From positions 729,034 through 793,033 of the forward strand of contig WHVD01000029.1 in NCBI GenBank assembly GCA_015178975.1: a stretch of DNA of 64,000 nt, written 5' to 3'. The notes under the pieces are model-generated. The model did no database searches, had not been told where the DNA came from, and saw nothing but the letters and a program-made list of their open reading frames with translations. Below, piece by piece: positions 24,801-35,811 of this stretch. Position 1 is the first letter of the stretch. The number at the start of each line of letters is the position of its first letter. This DNA is from Hysterangium stoloniferum. Taxonomy: Eukaryota; Basidiomycota; Agaricomycetes; Hysterangiales; Hysterangiaceae. The translations under genes were made by a program, and so were the position numbers.

Positions 24801-27800
24801 CGGCTCGAAATTCGGCTGTGTTCAAATGTCAGCCCGATTCCCATCTCACTATCTCACCGTACTTTGCTCTGAAACCTTTATCAGGGCTGATACTGCCCCT
24901 GAACTAAAAGGCGTGTGAGAATCCTTCAACAGTGCAACAATATCGGGAATCGCAGGGGCAATGGCCGCTCGAAATTCAGCTGTGGTCAAATGTCAACTGG
25001 ATTCCCATCCCATTATAACACACCGCACCTTGCTCTAAAACCATCGCCATGGCCAAAACAGTCTTTGATCGAACGTAATAGTCAGAGTCCTTCAACAGTG
25101 CAACAATATCGGAAATAACACCCGCAATGGCGGCTCGAAGTTCGGCTGTGGTCAAATGTCAGCTGGATTCCCATCCCATTATCACACACCGCACCTTGCT
25201 CTGAAACTTTCGCCAGAGCCGATACAACACGTAATAGATCATAATAGCTAGAGCCCTTCAACAGTGCAACAATATCAGGCATGACATCCGTAATGGTCGC
25301 TCCAAACTCGGCTGTGGTCAAATATCAGCTGGATTCCCATCCCACTATCATACACCACACCTCGTTCTGAAAACTTAGCCAGGGCCGATACTGTGCTTGA
25401 TCGAACGGAACGGTCGGGGTCCTTCAAGAGTCCAATAATGTTGGGAATGGCAGGCGCAATGGCGGCTCGAAATTCGGCTGTGGTCAAATGTCAGCTGGAT
25501 TCCCATCCCATTATCACACACCGCACCTTTCTCTGACAACTTCGCCAGGGCCGACACTGTACTTGATCGAAGAGAATTGTTGCGGTCCATCACAAATTCC
25601 AACATGGTCCTTGGTCGAAAACCGTCGGAGTCCTTCAAGAGTGCAACAATGCCAGGAATGGCATCCGCAATGGTGGGTCGAAATTCGGCTGTGGTCAAAT
25701 GTCAGCTGGATTCTCATCCCATTATCATACACCACACCTTGCTCTGAAAACTTCGCCAGGGCCGATACTGTGCTTGATCGAACGGAATGGTCGGACTCCT
25801 TCAACAGTGCAATAATGTCGGGAATGGCAGGCGCAATGGCGGCTCGACATTCGGCTGTGGTCGAATGTCAGGTGGATTCTGATCTCATTATCACACCGTA
25901 CCCTGCTCTGATAACTTCGCCAGGGCCGATACTCCACTTGATCGAATGAAGTTGTCAGAGTCCTTCAACAGTGCAGCAATGTTGGGAATAGCACCAACGA
26001 TGCCAGTTGGGAATCTAGCTGAACATCGGTGAATATTATATCGCACCCCCTTTCCACTTGGCATCTTCTCACCACATTCCAAAAGTAATCGCTCATCAGG
26101 ATCATCTGCTTGTTCAATCACTTTCTTCATCCACTCTCTTTCTTTCCCTGTTATGATAATACATTAGGTAGGTGTGTTTTGACTTATGACAACTACCTGG
26201 TAAACCCTTTTCTTTGAGCATTCTCCGGCAATCCGCTGCTTATCAATCAGTTTCTTTCCCGAAGCCATGGAAAAAGTCCCTACTAAGATGCGAATATGCC
26301 ACCATTAACCCTTCGCATGTTGTACGTAAGCCCTTCTTTTCTGACAATGATCCAGCCATAGCCGCCGTCATCAATGTCCTTCGTTCGTATGGTGCTGCAC
26401 CCATATTGGCCACCGTTTGAATGTGTGGGCCTGTCGGCACCTCTGGGTTGTCGACATCCATATTTACCCAAATCCCGATATGAACCGCCCACCCCAACGT
26501 CTTTACGCAAGGATCTAAACTGTTCAACCGATGTAATGGTCTCCCATTATCTAGGAGTGTTTTGAAGGGTGTAAGGTACTCTTTGTCCTTGAGTCTGTCT
26601 GTTGGCGGCGATAGGAATCGTGACATTGCAAGGAGAGAAACTTCCGCAAGTGCTGCATCACGGACAGTGACGACGCCCGCAGTGTCAAAGCAGTTCTCCA
26701 AAGTTTTGCACAATTTATCCGTGACAGCCCGTTGGCACAAGGCAATCCGCAACTGTTCAGATTGTTTTGCACCTGCTACCGCCCTAAGTGCCTCGTAAAT
26801 GCCCTCCTTCGATGTGGATTTTTCAATCACCCATGCCAGGATATCAGCTTCAAGTTCGGCCCGTTGAGGCTTGCGATGCATGTCGACCAAGAACTGAGAA
26901 AGGCCGCCTAACCATTCAGAAATGCTGAATGTATACATCCTTGTCGGTGAAAAAAAACCATAGTAGTGTGATGTAGACGTCTCGTACTTTGCGCTTGCAG
27001 AGACGACTGGGAAAAACCTTGACATTGTTGTCTGAAAGGGACAAGCGGGGGAAAACAAGGGAAAAACGGTGCCAAGCATATATAGCACGATTGCCAATAT
27101 GGTCAAAACAAGCATGAGAATACCCAAAGCTACGCTGCTATTCCATGTGAATAAGACAAGACCTGCACAGAACAGAAAGAGAGCCAGTTGAATCAAAAGC
27201 GGGATTCCGGTAACAACTGGCTCGAGACGCCATTGCTGTGCTCTCCTAACACGAAGGTGACGTTGGCATGCATCATTTGAGCGACTTCCGGGGGATACAG
27301 GAATATACTTCGCCAGCCATTCTTTTGCAAGTACAGCACAAAGCGCACTGAAGAGAGTCAGACCGAGACTAGTGAACCACAAATAGTTGACAACAAGGGA
27401 TGATTTGGAGACTTGAAAAGGCTGAGAGGTAGTTACAGCGAGGGGATTTTGAAGCGCCTGAAGGATTTCCTGAAGAGGATCTACCTGCAAATCCTTCCTA
27501 CTTTCGATCAGGAACGCGGTAAGAATCCCTCCAAACAAACCGGCCTGAAAAATTCTGAATTAATTAAATATCCATAAAGGAAAACGTATTGAATGTACAA
27601 ATACGAGAAGCTCGTTGACACCGACTTGCAATGCGGTGGTAAGCTCTTTGTCCTCTTTTCTCGTTTCTTTCAGGTATAATGACCATATGGCTGAATCGGA
27701 TTCAACATGCTTGCTATAGGGGTTATCGTCCTCGCTTTCTAAGCCATTATCGGCACTGGATACTGGGCTTAATGGAATATAAGTAGGCGAACATTGACGG

Positions 27801-27928
27801 TTGGTTGTTCCTTCTCCCTCTGTTTGTGTGCCTCAGTTTAGAATAAGTGTAAACTCTGATTTAATACCTGAGACAAACGGTATCTGTGATTCGGCGGAGC
27901 CAAGGTCTTGTGAATACTGCGAAGACAT
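21862..27928 (-). CDS. DUF6535 membrane protein with HEAT-repeat tail, 1570 aa, 29 exons
   Basis: On the minus strand, exon 1 (27868-27928) starts at the ATG 27928. Then come 27605-27831, 26284-27544, 26197-26238, 25902-26147, twenty tandem repeat exons (25738-25854 down to 22542-22658) and 22376-22492, 22206-22328, 22045-22158, 21862-21998. The sum is 4713 nt, all junctions in phase. Residues about 75-111 carry the DUF6535 pattern (Trp-Ser-Leu-Tyr-Leu-Lys-Glu ... Ala-Gly-Leu-Phe-Gly-Gly-Ile-Leu-Thr-Ala-Phe-Leu-Ile-Glu-Ser). Hydrophobic segments lie near 97-110, 148-170, 208-230 and 234-258. A soluble helical middle follows, then about 22 HEAT-like 39-residue units (Ala-Glu-Phe-Arg-Ala-Ala-Ile ... 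Pro-Asp-Ile-Ile-Ala-Leu-Leu-Lys). DUF6535 is common in Agaricomycetes and has no known function. The repeat tail suggests protein binding. A membrane-anchored sensor or scaffold is inference. The last four exons are less repeat-like and the least certain. Confidence 0.85.
22376..25854 (-). repeat. Tandem array of HEAT-encoding exon-intron units, period about 166 bp
   Basis: Twenty units, each a 117-nt exon plus a roughly 47-50-nt intron, follow at steps of 164-168 bp. One exon (25527-25688) is 162 nt. The exon at 22376-22492 is also 117 nt but more diverged. All introns are phase 1, so any number of units can be gained or lost without a frameshift. Intron sequences are as similar to one another as exon sequences, and a 332-bp two-unit block is repeated without change (22595-22834 and 22927-23166). 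This shows recent duplication or ongoing conversion. Confidence 0.9.
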
Positions 27929-28296
27929 GGTCTGAGGAGGGTTGGAGGATTCCAACGGGAAGAACGGAAATGTGCTTCATTTGGATGAACGCCCAAAACC
28001 AGGTTGTACACAAGAATCAACGTTGTCCAACGAGTGGCGCGCGTTGACCAAAGTGTCGGAAAAATCCGAAAATCATAATGAGGCCTGTCAGCCCGCCTGG
28101 ATGCCCACTTGATGCTGGCTGCTCAGGTCCTGATCGTGCCTGGTTCACCCAAGCATCAGGCCGGCAGCGCTCGGCAAACAGCCCCACCCCTGGGTTCCTG
28201 CTTCCATTCTCAACCGATGTCCTCCAGCTCAATCAACCTGTCAAGCCTTCTCAAAGTGGCGGGAGATGATTATCAGAGCCTCTTGGACAAAAGTGA
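27929..28296. other. Presumed 5' region of the DUF6535-HEAT gene
   Basis: No gene is recognised. A 69-codon open frame at 28109-28318 (+) is Ser/Leu-rich and runs into the LTR, so it may be a broken fragment. No clear TATA box can be assigned. Confidence 0.3.
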
Positions 28297-28568
28297 TATT
28301 AAAAATAGTATGAGTTGACTCTATTGCAATACACAATATACAAGGGTTTAATAAGCTTGTAATAAAAGTACTTTGTGTCTCAATATCTTGTGTCAGTTAG
28401 TGTAGCACCTCCTGACAATATAGGTTGGATGCTCTGGGAGGTGTATAGTGGTTCTGACACACATTAACCTCCAAATGCATGGTCCACAATTAGCATCTTC
28501 ATATGAAAAGTTGCAATAATTGGTGGACTCCCCCTATAAAAAGGTGTGTTTCATCATCAAATTTAACA
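28297..28568 (-). mobile_element. LTR, 272 bp, left member of an inverted pair
   Basis: This is the exact reverse complement of 30583-30854 as far as I can compare. On the plus strand it starts TATTAAAAATAG and ends AATTTAACA. The flanking five bases (AGTGA and ATATC) do not match, unlike its partner. A tRNA-like sequence begins ten bases after it. It lies 170 bp beyond the stop codon of the terpene synthase gene. Confidence 0.82.
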
Positions 28569-28577
28569 ATATCATGA

Positions 28578-28650
28578 GGTCCAGTAGCTCAGTGGTTAGA
28601 GCACTGGCCTATATAACCTGGAGGTCTTGTTCAATCACTAACATCCTGAG
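28578..28650 (+). repeat. tRNA-derived sequence (SINE-like)
   Basis: GGTCCAG, then a strong box A (TAGCTCAGTGG), a D-arm and an anticodon-like arm (CTGGCCTATATAACCTGG) are clear. The box B region (TTGTTCAATCAC) is degenerate and the anticodon stem pairs poorly. A better-preserved relative, broken by a transposon, is at 56464-57885. I read it as a tRNA-derived repeat and not a working tRNA. Confidence 0.5.
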
Positions 28651-28737
28651 GGGTATCTACAAATAATTTCTTATTAAAATTTATCTTCTTACTCTACTCT
28701 CCGACAACAGTGAGGGAGGCACTTGTATAACTCTATT

Positions 28738-30161
28738 TCACTCCTTCAGCATTACCGTCTCGGCAAAGGGGGGTCTGACCTCCACGATGCGCGTCTCCTT
28801 CACCATCTTGTTTTGTTGCCCGAAGTAGCGCTCCGTAGTGAAGCTCCAACTGTGAAATCATGAACATCACAGGTCCATAAAGTAAAACAAAGGAGAAGAA
28901 GATGATGGTGAACGCCATAAATCAATACGATAACTTACACATCATTCCCTTTCACCCAATCACTGAAGCCCTCTAGAACGCGCACAGCATCCTTCGAGAA
29001 GACAGGGTCGGAGCGCGCAGCGAGCGTTTGTTGTGCATACACGAGTTGCGTCGTGAGTGCCTCGCAGTACCCGCCGACGAAGTCCACTGCAGTTTGCAAG
29101 TCAACCTGCTTCGACTTCATGATGACCGTCACAGCATTGGCACCGCCGTGGCCTTTTGCTTGTTCCATGTTGTATGAGAAGAGGTCCTAAAGATTTTTTT
29201 CCCGAGAGAAGTCAGAATCATAGGCGTAAAAATCATTGAAGGATGGGACCATAGGCGCACGGGTGCGGAATGACGAAGTGTGGGGTAAAAGAAAAAGAAA
29301 CTAGGGAATATGGACGCACATTCGTCCAAAATAAAAGATCCATAGCAGCATTATACCCACTGATGAACATGGGATCATCATGCACATACTGGGGGAGATC
29401 GATCCCAAGGCAATACTCTACAAGATCGAAGCGAGACCGCGACCCACTTGTTTCACGTCGGAACGCGACGTAATGCGGGATATCACGTAGGACTTCGTCC
29501 CGCTCGCGCAGTTCGGCCTCTTTGACCATGCCTCCAGTAGTGCTACAGCAGTGGTCGATAAAGCGCCGTACGACGTTGGGCCCGCATTTGTCAATGTGTT
29601 TGCGCATGAAGCTGTTTTTTTATTTTTATTTTCATTTTTTTGTGAGAGAGTGTGTATGCGTTGGTTAGGGGGAGGAGGATGGAGATCAAATGAAGGGACA
29701 TGACGCACTCTTGCAACGCGCGGCAGATCCAGGTCTCGTCGTCATAACCTGGCTCGCGCAGTGTACATTTGACGATGCGCGCAGCTTCCGCAGAGCTGGC
29801 GCTGGACAAAGTGTCAGTGTATTCGTCATAGAGCCAGATGAAGTTAGCCTGAAAACGAATGATGCTCATGTTCGTCAGGAAAAAAGAAATAAAGGCTTAC
29901 GAAATCCATCGCCGCTTCCAGACCAGTCGCGGAGGCGTAAGGATAAGTGGCCGACATGATGAGTTCAAAGCCACAATTATCCATGAATGCACACATCTTT
30001 GGACCGCAGACAAGCGGGGTGTACTGGTTGATCCATGTACGGGACTTAGGCCGCACCGCATCGCAGTGTGGATTCTCTCCGTGGTCTGGGAGGACAGAGA
30101 ACGTCTCGTCAAATCGTGGAAGTCGGAACGTTCGAGGGAGGGGACCAATTAAAGTGGGCAT
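28738..30161 (-). CDS. Sesquiterpene synthase (class I terpene cyclase), 350 aa, five exons
   Basis: Minus-strand exons 29901-30161, 29709-29848, 29320-29611, 28939-29186 and 28738-28849 total 1053 nt in phase. The product matches fungal sesquiterpene synthases in length and motif order. The Asp-rich metal site Asp-Glu-Tyr-Thr-Asp is at residues 95-99, the NSE triad (Asn231-Asp232-Leu-Phe-Ser235-Tyr-Asn-Met-Glu239) lies across the third intron, and the Arg-Tyr pair is at 321-322. Such cytosolic enzymes ionise farnesyl diphosphate with Mg2+ and cyclise it. The exact product cannot be told from sequence. All key residues are present, so it should be active. The start is the first ATG that keeps the conserved N-terminus; an in-frame open stretch continues upstream without ATG. 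No P450 or other tailoring gene adjoins it. It is bracketed by two inverted identical LTRs, the upstream one 421 bp before the start codon. Confidence 0.93.
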
Positions 30162-30582
30162 GGGTGAGGTAGGAGTGATGCCAAATGAAAAGAAGTAATT
30201 CGCTCCGAGATATCCTTGTTTATTTATTTTGATGAAGGACAATAACCGGCATTTTATAACAGAGGGATAGCAGCGCTCTTGTTGTCATCGGAATCTGGAT
30301 GACCAAACTCCACGATACAGAGCGCGAACAACCACCTTGGTCACCACTTCTTCCAAGAATTTTTCAAATTCGGTGAAATTATATTCGACTTCTTTACCTT
30401 CGATGGTTCGACCGTTGATAGACCGAAACTAAAGCTCATAGTATCAGAAAATAAGCATACATATATTAATGCGAGCTTACCCGCGCATTGCAGGCGCCTC
30501 GGTTAATAGGAGAGTGTGATAGAGTATGATGGCTTTAACCAGACCCAGCTCAGGTTGTAAGGGGCGTAGCTGGACTAGGATG

Positions 30583-30854
30583 TGTTAAATTTGATGATGA
30601 AACACACCTTTTTATAGGGGGAGTCCACCAATTATTGCAACTTTTCATATGAAGATGCTAATTGTGGACCATGCATTTGGAGGTTAATGTGTGTCAGAAC
30701 CACTATACACCTCCCAGAGCATCCAACCTATATTGTCAGGAGGTGCTACACTAACTGACACAAGATATTGAGACACAAAGTACTTTTATTACAAGCTTAT
30801 TAAACCCTTGTATATTGTGTATTGCAATAGAGTCAACTCATACTATTTTTAATA
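30583..30854 (+). mobile_element. Solo LTR, 272 bp, right member of an inverted pair
   Basis: It starts TGTTAAATTTG, ends TTTTTAATA and is flanked by GGATG on both sides (30578-30582 and 30855-30859). It lies in the 5' flank of the terpene synthase gene. Its identity with 28297-28568 argues for a young family. Confidence 0.9.
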
Positions 30855-30861
30855 GGATGAA

Positions 30862-31589
30862 GTGTAAACCTGCCTCCATACTGCTACTGAATGGATCGGA
30901 CATCGATGAATATACCAGAGGGAGCTGCATGGCACAACCCCGTTTCCACCTCATCAATCAAGTCACACTGGATCAGCCCCTAAAATTCTACCGCCCTTAT
31001 CACCTCATGACAGAAAAACTCAATAGCGTATGTTTGTAATATATCAAACTTCAAAATTTACAAAACCCCAAGTTTATATTTAGAGGAACAAAAAAATATT
31101 AGTGTGACAGTCCACTTACTCTAACTAAATTTATCTAAGCAACTGATGCTCATACTTTCCTCTTAGAAATGCAGCATTCTTCTCTTTATTGAACATCTCC
31201 AGTATTTAAATTTTAGCATACCTAAGCAATTTTATTTTATTTGCGAAAATCCAAGATAAATTACAATTTATAAGTGAAAATATTCGCGGAATGCAGTGGT
31301 ATTCCGAGTGCTGTTTGGTTTGGCACCAAACATGCTAGTGGTTTTGTGAAGACAGTAAAAGGTCCCCAGACAGGCTAACAAGGCTTTTCTGAACAGATAT
31401 CCTCTTTCAGACAGGAGATATGATACATGAGAGTATATTGGACGGGTTTGTCATACTTTCCTATTTGCGAGATATTGTAGAAATCATTCGGCGCCACTAT
31501 GGCAATGGTCCATTAAACCTAGGCACAGGTGGTACATATGCTAATGATTTTTTTGGTGCCCAAAGTGGCCCACACATCAGAGCCAGCTA
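30862..31589. other. No recognised feature
   Basis: AT-rich sequence with one open frame at 30815-31039 that starts in the LTR. No motif and no repeat match found in the window. Confidence 0.3.
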
Positions 31590-32135
31590 TTAAAAATAGT
31601 ATGAGTTGACTTATTGTAATACACAATCTACAAGGGTTTAATAGACTTGTAATATAAGTACTTGTGTGTCAATCAATGTGTCAGTTAGGGAATCACCTAA
31701 TATTAGCAAGTATTGGTTTGTGGTTCTGTCTCAACACCAATAAGAGTGTTATTGTGCTCTTGAATCTTAAGACATAAGTACTTAAGGTGAGTGGATTCAG
31801 CCTTAAACTTTGAAATAGCCTTCCCAGTGTGCAGGTAATCCAAAGCAGGTGTTGAAGTAACGGCATTACATAAGCCATATTTGGTAAGCTGGAACATAGT
31901 ACATATTGGGGAACTCTATAGTTCCCACTACACGAGGCATACTATATATAGTTATACCTCCAAACGCATAACCTCTTAGTGGAGTTATCACTCACTAAGA
32001 GGTATGTAAAGGATTATTCTATTAGTCACTAGTCATGATACTTACTCTACCTATAGTTATTATTAGGTAGATACTTATATATACTCAGTGGAGTTATCAC
32101 TCACTAAGAGTTATTATTAGAACTGCACAAATAAT
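31590..32135. mobile_element. Retroelement remnants: partial 272-family LTR and repeat unit A
   Basis: 31590-31703 aligns with the start of the 272-bp LTR (minus sense) and then breaks off. 31704-31900 has an open minus-strand stretch of unknown type (Tyr-Gly-Leu-Cys-Asn-Ala-Val ... Leu-Asp-Tyr-Leu). From about 31853 to 32130 the sequence is repeated at 34225-34302, 35339-35507 and 37897-37940. That unit contains CCTCTTAGTG...CACTAAGAGG hairpins. Unit A may be an LTR or another element. Its class is not clear to me. Confidence 0.5.
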
Positions 32136-33430
32136 CTCAACAGCAGGGACAGTCTTCTCTTCTAACTTGTTTTGGTATCTTCACTGGCTTATTAAGCAAT
32201 GAATATGGGGTTTCAAATGAGTATCAACATTGGAGATGAGGGATAATGAAGGTAATCCAATATCTTGTCATCCTCATGTAGTAATGAGCATACCAAATCC
32301 CATTTTCCCAACTATCAAAGTCAAACTTCAGTTATTTTAACAACTCCAAATAACTTTAAATAGTTTACTCTAATTTTATGTCTATACTTCCAGTCTCTCC
32401 ACAAGGAGTCAATAACATCATGTTCTGGAATCCATGATTCTGTTGGAGAGCATGGTTATTTAGCTGTTGAACTCTTGAACTATTTCAAAACACAGCTATA
32501 ACCATGATACATTGTTGGCTTCATATGAATCAAGACTCTGGTGCAAGGAACAAGGATAAATGGATCCAACGAGTACATGCAGTCCACGCAATGAACTCTT
32601 CTTATCCTGAAATAGTTCTACACCCAATTATCCCCTGATGACCCACCTTTTCAGGATCTTCCTAAATATACATAACTATTTCAAGACCTACTGAAGCACT
32701 CATGGCATGTACTGTACAATATACTACCATTCGCTGTAATAAATGTTAACAAAGAAGCCATTGGATTACTTCAACATGAAATGTTTGAAACTTCAAAAGC
32801 AGCAGCACCTGCCAGCTTTCAACAATGGGGATTGGATGCAGGTAATCATCAGAATAAATGGAGTCCATATCCATTTATTCCCTGCTCTTGGAATGAATGT
32901 GACATTCCTGAACCAGAGGAGACTGAATATCAGGTATTTTACTATCAATTTCAAAATCTGATATAGATTAATGCTTATACTGTACTTTGATGTAGCATGG
33001 GCCAGAATTTAGTAAAGGCAGTGAATCAGACACTCAATAATTTCACATTTTCCCTGTAAATAGATCAAAACCCTACCCAGCTCAGAAGTGCAAAGCAGAG
33101 GGAATGTGTGAGGAAGCTTTGTTTGAGAATCAGTTCAAAAGAATACTTACTTAGAAAACAACCAGGCTGAATTATAAAGAGACTTGAAGGTATAAAATGT
33201 TTTAATGCAAATAAAAGAGTTTTCTGTATATATTTTTTATTTTAAGAGCATATAACACAATATAAAGCATTTCACACATAATATTTGACATCTTTTAGAG
33301 CCTCTATTATCCACAAGGAAAGTTGTTTCAGTGTCATGGTACTTCCTGCAACATACAAGTTTTTGGTAAACATAGATAGAACCCATATCATTTAGAAGTT
33401 ACATTTTACTATCCTAGACTTTACAGCGGT
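32136..33430. other. Unassigned AT-rich stretch
   Basis: Open frames at 32743-32961 and 32781-32966 overlap in different frames. Neither has a motif I recognise. No repeat match in the window. It lies between the two copies of repeat unit A, so it could be the decayed inside of one element. Confidence 0.25.
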
Positions 33431-33433
33431 TTC

Positions 33434-34176
33434 AATTATGTAAGGCAGGATCAGATTTGAGCACGTAGTAGAATTCGCACAGAAAAGAAAGCCTTATATC
33501 TTCACAGTAAAGTCAGCTAAAATCACAAAATGTTGTATACTAATTTATAATATACAGTTAATTGTATTGTGGCCATAAACTATTGGTATAATTGCATGGA
33601 TTCAATGTTTGGTTTTGAGATGGAAAATACCTCAGCCATATTATAATTAGGTCAGAATAGGCTGTTGAAAAATGAAAAGAGAGAATATTTATAGTATATA
33701 ACTACAAAATAATCTCTAAGCTAGTTACCTGATGAAATAGCCACTATATACATACTTAAAATATATTATGTGAGTTTTAGTTCTCGAAAATGGGCCTAGA
33801 ATTGATGGTTTAGTACTGTGCATGTTTTCTGGTATAATAATTAACATTCCACTATATACAGGGGCCATTTTCTCAGGTAACTAACTTAGAAATTATTTTA
33901 TTTAGTGTATCTAAGAAATAGTCTGTATTTTCATGTTTTTACGGCCTATTCTGAACCGCATTATAACATGGTTATGGTACTTTCCGTCTAAAAGCCGAAC
34001 ATTGAATGGATGCCATTCTACCAATTCCTTATGGCCTCAATATAAGAACATATATACTTTAAATTTGTCTGCAATGTTTTGCAATTTTAGCTGCCTTTGT
34101 TGTGAAGATATAAGACTTTCTTTTCTGCACAAATTCTACTATGCGCTCAAATCTGATCCCACCTTATGTAATTAAT
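33434..34176. mobile_element. Fold-back element, about 740 bp, imperfect arms
   Basis: 33434-33760 is mirrored by about 33850-34176 with many mismatches that are mostly A/G and C/T. For example, the stretch after GGCAGGATCAG on the left pairs with the stretch before CTGATCCCACC on the right. It has no coding capacity. It is older than the fold-back at 14579 and unrelated in sequence. Confidence 0.65.
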
Positions 34177-34302
34177 GAGTTTATTTGAGCATTAATATTA
34201 CTCAAGGAAGGGCTACCAATAAGGATGTGTTGAAGTAATGGTGTTATGTAAGCCATATTTGGTAAGCTGGAACATAGTACATATTGGGGAACTGTATAGT
34301 TC

Positions 34303-35338
34303 TGTTAAGTTCCTGAACAAAGCTCCACGGATAGTCCCGCGGAGGTTTCCGGTAACTATTCCGAACACACACTTGCTTCCGGGAATAGTCCCACGGAGTC
34401 CCCGGGCAATAGGTCCTGGGAAAGTTCTGGGGATTATTAGTACAAGGAATGGTGATATCAGAATAATTACCAGAAAGATATGGTGAACGACTGAGATGGA
34501 CTTGGCTTCAGCTTATAGGCTGCGCCCTCGTACACTCATTCGGGTGTCCATATTTCGAGCTGACAGAATGCATACAGAAAGATATAGATTCCGGAGTTCC
34601 CGTGGGAGTTCCGGGAATCGAGTGTGCAGACAGACAAGAGGACTAGAGACTGTTCAAGGATCAAACTTGTTTGGGGGAAAACTAGTTCGAGATTGAAACT
34701 GGATTCTAAGTACATGAATATAGCAGACTTATATAGACTGTGAAATGTAATAATACCAAATCCGGTATTAATGAGAGGCAGAACTATTAAACATAAAACG
34801 AAACAAGTAAATACTAAACTGGGAATTAGGGACGGAACGGAACGGGAGCGGAGAAACGAATCATGACAGATCATTTAACCATAACTGGAGCGGGGCTCAG
34901 TTAGAGGGGTTCCGGTGACTTGGTGCACAGGATAGTGTCGGGTATAGACAGGCTTGATGTGCAGGAGGTCCGGTGGAGTCCGGTGGGTTTTCCAATGACT
35001 GGTGTGTGAGACACAGAGACAGATAACAGGAGCGGGGTTCTATGCTCTGTTAGAGGGGTTCCAGGAGTCCGGTCGGAGTCCAGTGACTGGTACATAAGAC
35101 ACAGAGTGTCGGGTGTATGTAGGGTGGAGTCCGGAGTCCGGGGAGTCCGAGGACTGGTGTATGAGACATAGAGGGTTAGGTGCAGACAGGTGGGGTGCGT
35201 ACAGAGAGTCAGGCATAAACGAGTTGATGTACAGGGTCCCGTGGGAACTCCGGTTGTTACTATACAATATAGAGGGTCAGGAGCATGTAGGATGGGGTCC
35301 GGGGGCCCGGAGGCCGGCGGGTTTTCCGGTGCCTGACA
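34303..35338 (-). mobile_element. Solo LTR, 1036 bp, Ty3/gypsy type
   Basis: The plus strand starts TGTTAAGTTCC and ends GTGCCTGACA, with AGTTC on both sides (34298-34302 and 35339-35343). The inverted shared core at about 34499-34530 and the distal resemblance to the 819-bp family show that it runs on the minus strand. Its far third (34900-35330) is made of degenerate repeats rich in AGTCCGG. Confidence 0.85.
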
Positions 35339-35811
35339 AGTTCCCACTACGCGAGGCATACTATATATAGTTATACCTCTAAACATGTAACCTCTTAGTG
35401 GAGTTATCACTCACTAAGAGGTATGTAAAGGATTATTCTATTAGTCACTAGTCATGATACTTACTCTGCCTGTAGTTATTATTAGGTAGATACTTATACA
35501 TATATACTGTTACGACCATGTCGCAACCCTATCGGTTCCCAAGGTTATCGCCACACATTGACGATTCAAGTTACTGTTCAAGTCACCACATTGGAAACCA
35601 TCGGCATCCTGACGCTGACATACGCTTTCGCGGTGATCAAACTCCATTTATGCCCACATCAAGATATACTCGAACTATCTGGTTAAACTCTGATACGTCC
35701 CTTTTATTATGATGATCCGCTCTATCCTATGTTTCACATATGTCTATATATATTTGTAACCCTCAAACTATTTCCTTTTACCATAATTCCGCTCTCGGTT
35801 ATCATCGGCCT

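Noticed and set aside
22500..26000. CRISPR-like array because of the regular 166-bp repeats
   Set aside because: The units are exon plus intron of one reading frame encoding HEAT repeats. The period and the eukaryotic context do not fit CRISPR.
28578..28650. A functional tRNA gene
   Set aside because: Box B is degenerate and the anticodon and T stems pair poorly. The sequence recurs as a repeat at 56464-57885.
30815..31039. 74-codon open frame after the terpene synthase region
   Set aside because: It begins inside the solo LTR and has no motif or intron support.
35040..35410. Long minus-strand frames with many Thr, Pro and Ser, as a cell-wall protein
   Set aside because: They lie entirely in the degenerate repeats of the 1036-bp LTR and cross its end.
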